The notes under the pieces are model-generated. The model was not told the origin of the DNA. It saw nothing but the letters and a program-made list of their open reading frames with translations, and searched no databases. The translations under genes and the position numbers were made by a program. Below are positions 32,952 to 41,802 of a stretch of 64,000 bases of DNA, piece after piece. The stretch's first letter is position 1. The number at the start of each line of letters is the position of its first letter. Source of the DNA: Corynebacterium haematomassiliense (GTDB lineage: Bacteria; Actinomycetota; Actinomycetes; Mycobacteriales; Mycobacteriaceae); contig NZ_JACDTZ010000001.1 of the NCBI RefSeq assembly GCF_013978595.1, positions 124,001 through 188,000 of the forward strand, written 5' to 3'.

Positions 32952-33968
32952 CTTTACGACGAGCCCGCCCCCGGCCCGCGCCGCCAACTCAACCGAGCCG
33001 CCGTGGGCCTTTGCGATCGCCTTGACCAGGGCCAAACCCAGCCCGTGGCCGGAACCTGAGGTGCGGCGGGCGCGGGCAAACGGCTCGGTCCAGGTGGCGA
33101 CCTCCGCCGGGTCGAGCTGATCGCCGCCGGATTCGACGGTGATCTCGGCGCAGGCCCCGGCGCGCCGGAGCGCGATCGACCCGCCGGTGCCGTGGATGGC
33201 GGCGTTGCGCGCGAGGTTGTCCACGGCCTGGCGGATCAGGGTGGGGGAGGCCTCGACCGTCAACGGCTCGGCGGTGTCCACGGGCATGCCGTGGGCGGCG
33301 CCGACCTCGCGGCACACCGCGGCCAGATCGACGGGTGCGCGGTCGCGGACCTGCACGTTGGCCAGCTGCAGCAGCGCAGACACGGTCGCGGCGTTGCGGG
33401 CATTGACCTCGCGGACCCGGCCGAGCGCCGGGCGCAGGTCAGCGTCGTCGCCGGAAAGCGCAACGTCGGCGACGGTCTGAATGGTCGCGATCGGGGTCTT
33501 CAGCTCATGCGAGGCGTTGGCGGCGAAGCGGCGCTGGCGCTCGACGGCGTCTGCGAGCTCGTCCAGCATGGCGTTTAAGGCCTCGGCCAGCTCGCCGACC
33601 TCGTCGCGGGGGCCGTCGTAGTCGATGCGGGCGGAAAGGTCGCCGCGGGTGACGGTGCGGGCGTCGTCGGCGATCGAGCGCAGCGGGGTGATCACCAGCC
33701 CCGCCACGAACCAGCCCACCACGCCCGCCAGCGCCGTGAGCAGCGCGAGCGCCCCGAGGGAGGCGAGGAGGATGCGGCGCAGGATCTCGTCGGTCACCGG
33801 CACGGCGCCGTCGATGACCACGCCGTCGTCAGCGCCCGGAAACGAGGCCATCACCGGCACCGGGGTGAGCTTCAGGTACGCGTACACCAACCCGATCAAC
33901 GCCAGGCCGACACCGAGGACGGTGGCCACGAACATCACCGTGATGCGGGCCCGCAGGCTCAGCCTCAT
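32934..33968 (-). CDS. Sensor histidine kinase
   Basis: This 344-residue membrane kinase has two transmembrane helices (about residues 10-30 and 65-90) flanking a short 35-residue extracytoplasmic loop, then HAMP, the phospho-acceptor box FAANASHELKTPIATIQ, an N box (NLARNAAIHG) and a G2-type motif (GSGHGLGLALVKAIA). The signal is unknown. The gene overlaps the response regulator by ATGA, forming a coupled pair, and overlaps the DyP gene on the other strand at its end. Confidence 0.9.
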   Translation of the reverse strand: MRLSLRARITVMFVATVLGVGLALIGLVYAYLKLTPVPVMASFPGADDGVVIDGAVPVTDEILRRILLASLGALALLTALAGVVGWFVAGLVITPLRSIADDARTVTRGDLSARIDYDGPRDEVGELAEALNAMLDELADAVERQRRFAANASHELKTPIATIQTVADVALSGDDADLRPALGRVREVNARNAATVSALLQLANVQVRDRAPVDLAAVCREVGAAHGMPVDTAEPLTVEASPTLIRQAVDNLARNAAIHGTGGSIALRRAGACAEITVESGGDQLDPAEVATWTEPFARARRTSGSGHGLGLALVKAIAKAHGGSVELAARAGGGLVVKLLLPA

Positions 33969-34639
33969 CGCTCCGCCTCCGCCACGTAGTACCCGGCGCC
34001 GGTGACGGTGTGCACGATGCGCGGCTCGCCGAGCTTCTTGCGCAGGTGCGACACCGTCACGCGCGGGGAGTTGGTGAACGGGTCGGCGTTTTCGTCCCAG
34101 GCCTCCGCCAGCAGGTCCTCAGCGGAGATCACCCCGCCGCCGGCCTCCATGAGCACCCTGAGCACCGCGAACTCCTTCGGGCTCAGACTCACCGGTTCCT
34201 CGCCGCGGGTCACCTCGCGGCGGAAGGTGTCCAGGCGCACGTCCCCGCAGCGGTACACCTCGCCGCGCGACGGCGCGTTGCGCTTCGCCAGGGCTTTCAC
34301 CCGCGCCACCAGCTCCGGCAGCTCGAACGGCTTGGCCAAGTAGTCGTCGGCGCCGAGGTCGAAGCCCTCCAGCCGGTCGTCCAGCGTCCCGGACGCGGTC
34401 AGCATGATCACCCGCGTGGCGGGCTGGGACTCCACGACGTGCCTGCACACCGCGTCGCCGTGCACCCCGGGCAGGTCCCGGTCCAATACGACGACGTCGG
34501 GCGGCAGCTCGTCGATAAGCTTCAGCGCCTCAAACCCGTCGTAGGCGACGCGTGTGTGCATCCCGGCGCGCGAAAGGCCGGTGGCGATGGCGTCGGCGAG
34601 GAAGGCCTCGTCGTCCACGATAAGCACCCGAATTGTCAT
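33965..34639 (-). CDS. OmpR-family response regulator
   Basis: This 224-residue regulator has a receiver domain (acidic pocket VLIVDDE, phospho-acceptor in VVVLDRDLPG, the conserved Thr in MLTASG, Lys in LAKPF) and a C-terminal winged helix with SPKEFAVLRVLMEAGGGVIS and RVTVSHLRKKLGEPRIVHTVTGAGYYV. It is partnered with the overlapping kinase gene. It is divergent from the membrane-protein gene at 34729, a plausible target. Confidence 0.92.
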   Translation of the reverse strand: MTIRVLIVDDEAFLADAIATGLSRAGMHTRVAYDGFEALKLIDELPPDVVVLDRDLPGVHGDAVCRHVVESQPATRVIMLTASGTLDDRLEGFDLGADDYLAKPFELPELVARVKALAKRNAPSRGEVYRCGDVRLDTFRREVTRGEEPVSLSPKEFAVLRVLMEAGGGVISAEDLLAEAWDENADPFTNSPRVTVSHLRKKLGEPRIVHTVTGAGYYVAEAER

Positions 34640-34728
34640 GGCTGCGATCGTATGCGCCGCGATGTTGCGCCCGTGTAAACGTCCGGGTTAACGCGGGCGC
34701 AACACGCGGGTTCGTAGCTTCAAGCGGC

Positions 34729-35568
34729 ATGCAGACCAGAATCGTTGGAATCGACGCGGCCCGGGCGGTGGCGCTCATCGCGATGATCGTCGCGCACCTC
34801 ACCGCGCCGGGCGGCATCGCAGCGCAGCTGCTGTTCGGCTTCCCCGCGGGGCTCTTCGCGTTCCTCGCCGGGGTGTCCATGGGGCTGATGCGCGCCCGGC
34901 CGGCGCAGTTCGTGGTGCGCGGGGCGTGCCTGATTGCGCTGCACTTCGCGCTGGTGCCGTTCTCCGGAACCATCGAGGTGGTCCTGGGCACGATCGGGGT
35001 CTGCATGATCGTCCTCGCGTGGGCGCCGAAGCTGGATTCGGCGTGGCTTGCCTGGCTCGCCTTCGCCGGCACGTTGGGCTCCGCGGCACTCGCGCCGTCG
35101 AGCTCGCCGTACCCGCCGCTGATGTGGGCAGTGCTCATGGTCGCCGGGATCCTGTTTGCGCGCCACATGCCGCTGCGCGCCGGGGCACTTGTTGGGTGCG
35201 CGCTGTTCGCGGCCGATGTCGCGCTGCGGTGGTGGGTGCCGTTGCCCCCGCTTCTCGACGCCACCGGCCACGCCGGCGGGCTCGTCGATGTGGTGGGGAC
35301 CGCCGGGGCGTCGATAGGCATCTGCTCCCTGTGCTGCATGGCGGGGCGCTGGCTGGGATGGCTCGCGCCGCTGGGGCGGATGACGCTGACTCTGTATTGC
35401 CTGCACGTGCTGAGCGCGCAGTGGGTCGGGGTGTGGGCGAGCGTGATCGGCTCGGCCGTGATCGCGTACGGCTGGCTCGCCGTGTTTAAGCGCGGGCCGA
35501 TGGAAAGTACTGTTCGCCGCCTTACGGCGGTGGTTGGAAAGGAAAATAATGAAAAAGTTGGCGTTTAG
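34729..35568 (+). CDS. DUF1624/acyltransferase-like multi-pass membrane protein
   Basis: This protein of about 279 residues has about eight hydrophobic helices. The start GIDAARAVALIAMIVAHL is the hallmark of the heparan-alpha-glucosaminide N-acetyltransferase-like and DUF418 membrane families; the end (PLGRMTLTLYCLHVLSAQ) also fits. It may transfer acyl groups across the membrane, but no substrate is evident. ATG 34729 follows TAGCTT by eight bases. Its last 20 bases overlap the start of the protease gene. Confidence 0.7.
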   Translation: MQTRIVGIDAARAVALIAMIVAHLTAPGGIAAQLLFGFPAGLFAFLAGVSMGLMRARPAQFVVRGACLIALHFALVPFSGTIEVVLGTIGVCMIVLAWAPKLDSAWLAWLAFAGTLGSAALAPSSSPYPPLMWAVLMVAGILFARHMPLRAGALVGCALFAADVALRWWVPLPPLLDATGHAGGLVDVVGTAGASIGICSLCCMAGRWLGWLAPLGRMTLTLYCLHVLSAQWVGVWASVIGSAVIAYGWLAVFKRGPMESTVRRLTAVVGKENNEKVGV

Positions 35569-36406
35569 TGTTGCAGTCGGTGTTGCGGTTGGTGTCGCTG
35601 TGGCGGCGCAGCCCGCGTGGGCGATGGAATCCGAGCAGTTCGCCGGCGACGCGGCGGAAGCCGAACCGGTGGTCTCAGTGCGCGTGGACGACTCCGACCC
35701 CGACGACGGCGTCTGCACCGGCACCGCCATCGACCCGCACTGGGTGATCACGGCCCGCCACTGCGTCGAGGCGGCCGCCAAGCCCGGCGGCTCGGTGCGC
35801 ACCGGCCAGGGCGAGGACCAGAAGGTGTTCCAGGTGGACCGCCACGAGGTCGCGCCCCGCGGCGACATCGCGCTGCTGCACACCACCGAAGACCTGGGGC
35901 TTTCCACCTACGCAACGGTTGCGGACACGGTGCCGTCGGGTGATGTGAATATCTACGGCTGGTCCTCCGACGGCTCCGGCGGCTCGACCAAGCTGCCCGC
36001 CGCGGAGGCGACGGTGCGCGGAGAATCGCCGCTCGCGCTTTTCGACGCTCCGTCCGCCCTCGACGTCGCTCTAAAGCACGGGGCGCGGATCCAGCCTGGC
36101 GACTCCGGCGGCGCCATCTTCTCCGGCGGCAAGGTCGCCGGCGTGATGTCGGCGGGCCTGTTCGAGGACCCGGAAAACCCGACCGAGGAGGAGATGAACT
36201 CCAACGGCGCGGTGGCGGTGGCACCGGTGGCGGAGCAAGCCGAATGGATCCGCGGCGTGGTCGCGGGTTCGGCGGATGCTGGAGTTGCTTCAGGGGGCGA
36301 ATCCTCTGAGCCCGCCGCCTTCCTGCGCTACGTGGTGCTCGGCCTCGGCGCGCTCGCGCTGGTGGCGGCCGGGTTCGTCATGGCGACGCGCCGCAAGGCT
36401 CGTTAG
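35549..36406 (+). CDS. Membrane-anchored trypsin-like serine protease
   Basis: This 285-residue exported protease has a signal peptide (residues 1-25, ending AAQPAWA), a catalytic triad at His71 (TARHC), Asp106 (RGDIALL) and Ser186 (GDSGGAIF), and a C-terminal transmembrane anchor with RRKAR stop-transfer tail. It likely acts on surface or secreted proteins. ATG 35549 has a GGAAAGGA ribosome site inside the preceding gene. The convergent lipoprotein gene overlaps its last four bases. Confidence 0.88.
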   Translation: MKKLAFSVAVGVAVGVAVAAQPAWAMESEQFAGDAAEAEPVVSVRVDDSDPDDGVCTGTAIDPHWVITARHCVEAAAKPGGSVRTGQGEDQKVFQVDRHEVAPRGDIALLHTTEDLGLSTYATVADTVPSGDVNIYGWSSDGSGGSTKLPAAEATVRGESPLALFDAPSALDVALKHGARIQPGDSGGAIFSGGKVAGVMSAGLFEDPENPTEEEMNSNGAVAVAPVAEQAEWIRGVVAGSADAGVASGGESSEPAAFLRYVVLGLGALALVAAGFVMATRRKAR

Positions 36407-37506
36407 AGAATCTCCGCGCTCTTGTATTGGCTCACGCGCAGCGCACCTGTCGGCATGGAGGTGTCGGTGGGGAAGTGCACGTGCTCCGGGGCGACGGTGA
36501 GCCGGACGCGCTCGCCTTGGAGCTGCTCCCACTCGAGGCCGTCGAGGCGCTCGTTACCGCGCGCGCTGATCTCGCGCCGGCCCAGGGAGACGTACTCGGC
36601 ATCGCGCGAGTACACCGAGCCGGCGTGGTGGTGGTCGGTGAACTCGCGGGGCGCATCCAGCTGGAGCAGGAGGTACTCGCTGGCGGGGTCTTCACCGTTC
36701 GGCATGCTGTCGATGAGCTCGGCGCCCGTCTTCGCCACCACGGTGCCTTCGACGACAACATCAGGCTCATCGACGGGCGCCGGACCGCGCACCTCCGGCA
36801 TGGAAACCGTCAGCTCGCCGGCATCGAGGGCGGCGCGGTCCTGTGTCGGCTGCCAATCAATGGCCAAGTGGCCCGGGTGGGGATACTGCACGTTCATCTC
36901 CTCCGGCTCGGTCGGGGAGGAAAGGGTGGCGCCGTCCACGTCGTGCCAGACCGTGGAGCCGTCACCGGTGCCGCTGACCCAGTGTGCCTGGAACAGACCC
37001 CGGCCCAGCTGGGACGCCTCGACGCCGGCGCGGCTGCCGCCCGCGCCGGCAGCACCGTAGATGAGGGAATTGCTGGAGGTTTCCAGAGAGCCGCCGTCGG
37101 TGGAAAACACGAGCACGCGGGCGAAATGGTTCGAGTGCTCGTCGGAGCTCATGGAGCTCAGCAGCAACTCGGGCGCGCCGCCGCCGTTGGCCTCTACGAG
37201 CGCATAGAAGTACTCGCCGTCGGGCACGTGGTCGACCTCGTCGCGGCCCGGGCTGGGCACGTTGAAGTTGTAGGAAGCCGGGTCGTCGAGGACCTTGGCG
37301 TACTCCGCGGGCCAATCGGCGGCGCCGTCGTTTTCTGCGGTGTCGCCCTCCGGGGCCGACGGTGCCCCGATCTCGGTGGTCACCACCTCTCCCGAGTCGG
37401 GATCAACCCACTCGGTTGCGGTGACGACGACCGTCTCGCCAGCTGTGGAACAGGAAGCCAGGAAGAGGGCGCAAGCGAGTGGGGCCAGGGCGCGGGAAAC
37501 CTTCAT
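36403..37506 (-). CDS. Lipoprotein of unknown function (paralogue 1)
   Basis: This 367-residue lipoprotein has a signal peptide with lipobox LASC (Cys19), then ETVVVTATEWVDPDSGEVV, an acidic linker and a mostly beta domain. It ends FPTDTSMPTGALRVSQ. The gene at 41797 encodes a clear paralogue of identical length with the same blocks (ETVVVTSTQWVDPDSGSVV; GTPELLLA versus GAPELLLS; NGEDPASEYLLLQLD versus NGQDPQSEYFLLWLD; FPSDTSMPLGAL). No known family was recognised. ATG 37506 starts the signal peptide; the 10 codons upstream are not signal-like. Confidence 0.78.
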   Translation of the reverse strand: MKVSRALAPLACALFLASCSTAGETVVVTATEWVDPDSGEVVTTEIGAPSAPEGDTAENDGAADWPAEYAKVLDDPASYNFNVPSPGRDEVDHVPDGEYFYALVEANGGGAPELLLSSMSSDEHSNHFARVLVFSTDGGSLETSSNSLIYGAAGAGGSRAGVEASQLGRGLFQAHWVSGTGDGSTVWHDVDGATLSSPTEPEEMNVQYPHPGHLAIDWQPTQDRAALDAGELTVSMPEVRGPAPVDEPDVVVEGTVVAKTGAELIDSMPNGEDPASEYLLLQLDAPREFTDHHHAGSVYSRDAEYVSLGRREISARGNERLDGLEWEQLQGERVRLTVAPEHVHFPTDTSMPTGALRVSQYKSAEIL

Positions 37507-37553
37507 GCAGCTAACGATAAGCCAGTCGCCGCGCACCCGCGCCGGCAGGCTCG

Positions 37554-39530
37554 CTAACGCTTCGCGATCGGCCCCAGCACCCCATCCACCGCAAACGGGA
37601 ACAGCAGGGCCACCAGGTTGGCGAGCCCGAAGGCGCCCGCGAGCGCCACCGGGATGATCCAGCCGAGGTTGCCGGAGCTCGAGCCGTTGTCGGCAGCGGG
37701 CTCTGGCGTGCTCGGGGCGGGCTTGCTCGGCTCGGCCTGCCCCGCGGCGGGCGCGACCTCGACGGGGACGGTCACCTCGGTGCCGGCGTCAGTGGTGATG
37801 CGCAGTTCCTGGGCGCCAGACATCCCCGCCGGGACGGTGAGCTTCACGGTGGCGGTGCCGTACTCGTTGGCGGTCTGGTCGCCGTTGTTGGGGGAGATGG
37901 AGGCGGAACCGGAGGCGTCGCCAAGCGTTGCGGTGGCGGTGGTGGCGGCCTCGCCCTTGTCGAAGAGCAGGGAGCTGAGCTCGATGGTTGCCTCCTTGCC
38001 CGCGGTGAGCGGGGCGGGGAGGTGGACGCCCACGTTGGACTGGCCGGTGCGCTGCTTCTGGCCGGAGCTGAGCGCCTCCACCAGCGCGTTGAGGTCCACG
38101 TAGCCCAAGTTCGCGGGCTCGGAGCCCTTGGTGAAGGCCTTGAAGTTGTCGCCGCCGGCGAGCAGGAAGGTCGAGCCGGCCACCACGTAGGTCTTCTCCG
38201 GGTCGATCGGGGCGCCGTCGACGGTGACGGAGGTGATCTTGGAGCCGACCGGCGCGGCCGGGTCGTAGGTGTAGGAGACGTTGTCGGAAATGCCCAGCGG
38301 AAACATGGGGCGGTCCGGGTCGTCGCGCCACTGCTCCTCCAGCGCCTGTACCACGTCGGAGCCCTTCAGTTCGACGTAGGTGTTCTCGCCGCCGAACGGC
38401 TGGACGGAAAACGCCTGCTCGTAGGTGACGTCGCCGGCCTCGAGCTCGGCGCGGACGCCGCCCGCGTTCATCACGCCGATGTCGGCGGTGACCGACGAGT
38501 TCTGGGTCACGCCCTGGCGGGTCGCTTCCGCGATGTAGTTGTTGAGCTGGGACTCCTTGTCGCCCGCCTTGTACAGGTCCTCGTCCGTGTGCCCGATGAC
38601 CTTCTTGCCCTCGGTGCCGGCCTTCGCCAGCGCGTCCTTGACCACGGCGTCGATTTCGGGCTGCGGGGTGTCGCAGGCGCGGATCGTGTCGGCGTCGAGA
38701 AGCTCGGCGTTTCTCACGGTCAGCTTCTTGGTGGCGCGGTCGAAGCTCAGGTCCACGTTGGCAAGGTTGGCGCCGTAGGAGCCGGCCTGGATCAAAAGCG
38801 GCTTCTCGCCGGTGGGCTCGATCGACTGGTGCGAGTGGCCGAGGAACGCCACGTCGACGGCGTCCGAGAACTCGTCGGCCTTGATGCCGCCCTCGTGCAC
38901 GAGTGCGATGACCACGTCGGCCTCGCCGCTGTCTTTTAGCTGCTCGGCGAGTTTGTTCGTGGTTGCGACCGGGTCGTTCCAGGCGATGCCCTCGATGGAC
39001 TTCGGGTTGACCAGGTTCGGCATGTCGTCGGTGATGGTGCCCACGAAGGCGACCTTCGCGCCGTCGAGGTCCTTGACCACGTAGTCCTTCGTGTTCTTCA
39101 CGGTCTTGGCGTTGGCGGCGAGGTAGTCGAAGTCCGCGGCCTTGGTGACGCGGTTTGAGAAGTCCTCGGCGCCCTCGTCGAGCTCGTGGTTGCCCAGTGC
39201 GGAGACTTGGAGGTTCATCCGGTTGAGGATCTCCAGGGTGGGGGCGTCGTTGAGCAGCTTCGATGCGAAGGGGGAGGCGCCGATGTTGTCGCCGGCGGAG
39301 GTGAAGACGTGGGTCTTGCCCGCGGCGGCCTCGTCTACGGCGCACTTGAGGTGGGCTGCGCCCGGGACGTACTTCGTTTCCTCCCAGTAGCCGTGGAAGT
39401 CAGTGACGTTGGAGATGGTGAACTCGGAGGTCTCGGCCGCCAGCGCCGCCGGGGTGAACGGGGTGAAGGCGGCGGCGAGGGCGGCGGTGGTGGTCGCGGT
39501 GACCAGCTGGATGCGGAAGCGGGCGGACAC
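37554..39530 (-). CDS. Surface 5'-nucleotidase / UDP-sugar hydrolase family
   Basis: This 658-residue exported metallophosphoesterase has a signal peptide (to AALAAE), metal-binding motifs (VTDFHGYWE, TSAGDNIGAS, GNHELDEG, ALVHEGG, LGHSHQS) and a C-terminal substrate-specificity domain (VMNAGGVRAELEAGDVTYEQ, FSVQPFGGENTYVELKG). A Pro/Glu-rich spacer and a C-terminal transmembrane helix anchor it. It releases phosphate and nucleosides from extracellular nucleotides. It runs in the same direction as the lipoprotein gene, 47 bases upstream of that gene's start. Confidence 0.92.
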   Translation of the reverse strand: MSARFRIQLVTATTTAALAAAFTPFTPAALAAETSEFTISNVTDFHGYWEETKYVPGAAHLKCAVDEAAAGKTHVFTSAGDNIGASPFASKLLNDAPTLEILNRMNLQVSALGNHELDEGAEDFSNRVTKAADFDYLAANAKTVKNTKDYVVKDLDGAKVAFVGTITDDMPNLVNPKSIEGIAWNDPVATTNKLAEQLKDSGEADVVIALVHEGGIKADEFSDAVDVAFLGHSHQSIEPTGEKPLLIQAGSYGANLANVDLSFDRATKKLTVRNAELLDADTIRACDTPQPEIDAVVKDALAKAGTEGKKVIGHTDEDLYKAGDKESQLNNYIAEATRQGVTQNSSVTADIGVMNAGGVRAELEAGDVTYEQAFSVQPFGGENTYVELKGSDVVQALEEQWRDDPDRPMFPLGISDNVSYTYDPAAPVGSKITSVTVDGAPIDPEKTYVVAGSTFLLAGGDNFKAFTKGSEPANLGYVDLNALVEALSSGQKQRTGQSNVGVHLPAPLTAGKEATIELSSLLFDKGEAATTATATLGDASGSASISPNNGDQTANEYGTATVKLTVPAGMSGAQELRITTDAGTEVTVPVEVAPAAGQAEPSKPAPSTPEPAADNGSSSGNLGWIIPVALAGAFGLANLVALLFPFAVDGVLGPIAKR

Positions 39531-39600
39531 GAGGGGCCTTTCTCTTGGTCGGGTTGTGTGAGAGCAACCTTAGAAAGCCCGTTTTGCGGCGAGGTTTCTA

Positions 39601-40143
39601 TCAGGTGAATTCTGGGTAGCGGACAAGGAGGTCGTCGCCGACGACGGCGCCGTCGTTCAAGGTTGCATTGCTTATCGACGCCCCCTCCGCCGTCGTCCCC
39701 ATAATGTGGCGAACCTCGTCCCCGTGGGCGATGAGGTGGTCGGCGATGATGCGGCGGTGGCAGCGCCCCCACACCGCCTCGGAGCACATCACGGCGGGGG
39801 GGGTTTCGGCGGCGTGGTTGCGCAGTTCGGCGAGGGCGTCAGTGAATTCGTTCCCGAGGGCGTGGTCGGCGTAATTGTGGAAGCTGCGGTTGCGCCAGTT
39901 GCCGTTGACCTCGAAGGGGACGGTGCGCGAGACGTTGCGGCGGCCGGTGAGGCCCTCGCTACGGCTGTAGGCGATGCCATGGGTGGGCAGGTGCGCGGCC
40001 AGGTGGTCGTCGTTGAACCACGGGTACTTGCGGGACCCGGGGAGTTTGCGCACGTCAACGATGGACTTCACCCCGGCGGCGGAAAGCATCGCGGTGAAGT
40101 CGTCGAAGTCGAGGTTGGAGTGGCCCACGGTGTAAACGCGCAT
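39601..40143 (-). CDS. DUF488-family protein
   Basis: This 180-residue cytosolic protein has the DUF488 pattern: YTVGHSNLDFDDF, SIVDVRKLPGSRKYPWFN and VMCSEAVWGRCHRRIIADHL with conserved Cys and His residues. Biochemical function is not established for the family. ATG 40143 is preferred to the in-frame 40152 because the family starts at MRVYTVGHS. The gene lies 25 bases after the HNH gene and may be co-transcribed. Confidence 0.85.
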   Translation of the reverse strand: MRVYTVGHSNLDFDDFTAMLSAAGVKSIVDVRKLPGSRKYPWFNDDHLAAHLPTHGIAYSRSEGLTGRRNVSRTVPFEVNGNWRNRSFHNYADHALGNEFTDALAELRNHAAETPPAVMCSEAVWGRCHRRIIADHLIAHGDEVRHIMGTTAEGASISNATLNDGAVVGDDLLVRYPEFT

Positions 40144-40168
40144 GCCGACCACGCTACGCCCGACGCAA

Positions 40169-41689
40169 TCACACTCGCATCGGTGTCCAAGTGTCTTTCA
40201 TCGGTGGGTGGTCGGGCGGGTAGAACGCGGGGTCGCGGCCAGTGTGTTTGGCGCATTCGCATCTGCCTTTCGCGGCATAGATCCTGCTCACCGCCGAATG
40301 TTTCGCCGGGACCGATTGGTTGAACCTTAAGGGGTCGCTCGGGCGCCGTCGGAACCCTGACCTGCCCGTATTGGGGTCGAAATCCATGTACCCCTTGTTA
40401 AAGGAGCCGTCTCTGTGGTCGTTGTTGCACCTGTGGTGCTCGCGACATAGCCCGGTGAGGTTTTCGATGTCGGTGTTTCCGCCTTTGATCCACGCGAGGA
40501 TGTGGTGGGCCTCGCACTCCGACATGGCCGCGGTGCACCCGAGCCAGGAGCAGACCCCTTGCACCGCAAACATTGCGATGCGCTGGGCCACCGACGCCAG
40601 CCGGCTGGTGCGTCCCATCCACAGCGGCACGGAGCTGACCCCGTCGACCTGCAGCAGGAAATCTGTTGTGCCGTCCATGCCCAAGCGCACGAGGTCGAAG
40701 CAATCCACTTCGATGCCGGTGTTGGTGTCGAAAAGCATCGCGGCGTCGCCGTCCGCGAGGTCGTCGAGAGTCAGCGCAAGCACCACGGACGCGGCGCCGT
40801 CGTTTGACTTCTGGCACTTCTCCTCGTACTGCTCAAAGATGGCGAAGAACTGATCGAATCGGCGTTGCTCCGGTGTGCGCGAATCCGCCTCGCCCTGCAG
40901 TTCCTCCGGCAGGTTCGAGTTCGGTGCCAGCCCCTTGTCCATGTGCGCCTTCATTAGCGCGGCGTGGCCGGCGGTGGCGTTGATGTGGATGTCGACCATG
41001 CCGTCTGCCTTGCGACGGCCAAAGGTGGCACTCCTCTTTTCAAACCCGGCGTTCGGGTTGGAGTGGGGCGCGTGCTTCCGGTTCGCCGCGTTCACCGCCT
41101 TGCGCACGAACAGGCGCAGGTCCTCGGGGCTGCGGTGCAGTGCTTCCTCCATAGCCTCAGAATGAATGCGGGTTCGCTCGCAGGACGCGGCCTTGAGCAG
41201 TTTGTCCAGCTCGCGGCGGATAATGTCCTGCTTTTCCGCGCTGACCTTCGACGAGTTCTCGCGCGCTTTCTTCTGGCGGGCGCGCTCTTCTTCAGCGGCG
41301 GCCTGGGCTTCGGCCTCGGCATCCTCGCCGGCCAAGTCGAACAGGTCCTCCTCGTCTTCGGGTAGGGGAGGGGTGGGCTCCGGCGGTGCGCCGTAGAGCA
41401 GCCGGCCGCGCTCGAGACGGTTGTAGGCCTCGCTCTTGGACAGGTCCAGGCACTGCTGCAGGTACGCGTTTGGGTAGTTGGCCCCGACGACGCGCCCGGC
41501 ATCGTCCCGGTCGGCGATGAAGGCGAATGCTGCGTCGATAGATGCCTTCTTTTTGAACTGCTCCTCCAAGCGCTCCATGTCGTGCCGGACGTCCTCAAAT
41601 GCGAGGGCGGAGGGGTCCTCGAACAGTGTGCTAAGCGTGCGCAGCGCTGAGGAAATCTCGTCGACGCACTGGGTGATCTCGCTGGTCAT
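40169..41689 (-). CDS. DUF222/HNH endonuclease (13E12-repeat-like) protein
   Basis: This 506-residue protein has an N-terminal DUF222-like helical region with a strongly charged segment (EDEEDLFDLAGEDAEAEAQA) and a C-terminal HNH nuclease motif: CEAHHILAWIKGGNTDIENL followed by CREHHRCNND. Such proteins are multi-copy in actinobacteria and often sit at mobile or variable loci; DNA targets are unknown. ATG 41689 has an AGGAAGGAGGGGCC site. It precedes the DUF488 gene. Confidence 0.85.
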   Translation of the reverse strand: MTSEITQCVDEISSALRTLSTLFEDPSALAFEDVRHDMERLEEQFKKKASIDAAFAFIADRDDAGRVVGANYPNAYLQQCLDLSKSEAYNRLERGRLLYGAPPEPTPPLPEDEEDLFDLAGEDAEAEAQAAAEEERARQKKARENSSKVSAEKQDIIRRELDKLLKAASCERTRIHSEAMEEALHRSPEDLRLFVRKAVNAANRKHAPHSNPNAGFEKRSATFGRRKADGMVDIHINATAGHAALMKAHMDKGLAPNSNLPEELQGEADSRTPEQRRFDQFFAIFEQYEEKCQKSNDGAASVVLALTLDDLADGDAAMLFDTNTGIEVDCFDLVRLGMDGTTDFLLQVDGVSSVPLWMGRTSRLASVAQRIAMFAVQGVCSWLGCTAAMSECEAHHILAWIKGGNTDIENLTGLCREHHRCNNDHRDGSFNKGYMDFDPNTGRSGFRRRPSDPLRFNQSVPAKHSAVSRIYAAKGRCECAKHTGRDPAFYPPDHPPMKDTWTPMRV

Positions 41690-41770
41690 GGCCCCTCCTT
41701 CCTGCCGGGATTGCGGTTGTTTGAAAGTGATGAACTCAATCTAACAACGCGTCCGACACGGCCATCCCGG

Positions 41771-41802
41771 AATTAGCACACCCGTTCGAAAGTGGGCTAA
41801 TT
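41771..41802 (-). terminator. Possible terminator at end of lipoprotein paralogue 2
   Basis: AATTAGC (41771-41777) pairs with GCTAATT (41796-41802) and includes the stop codon of the lipoprotein gene at 41797. No T-run follows on the minus strand, so efficiency is doubtful. Confidence 0.35.
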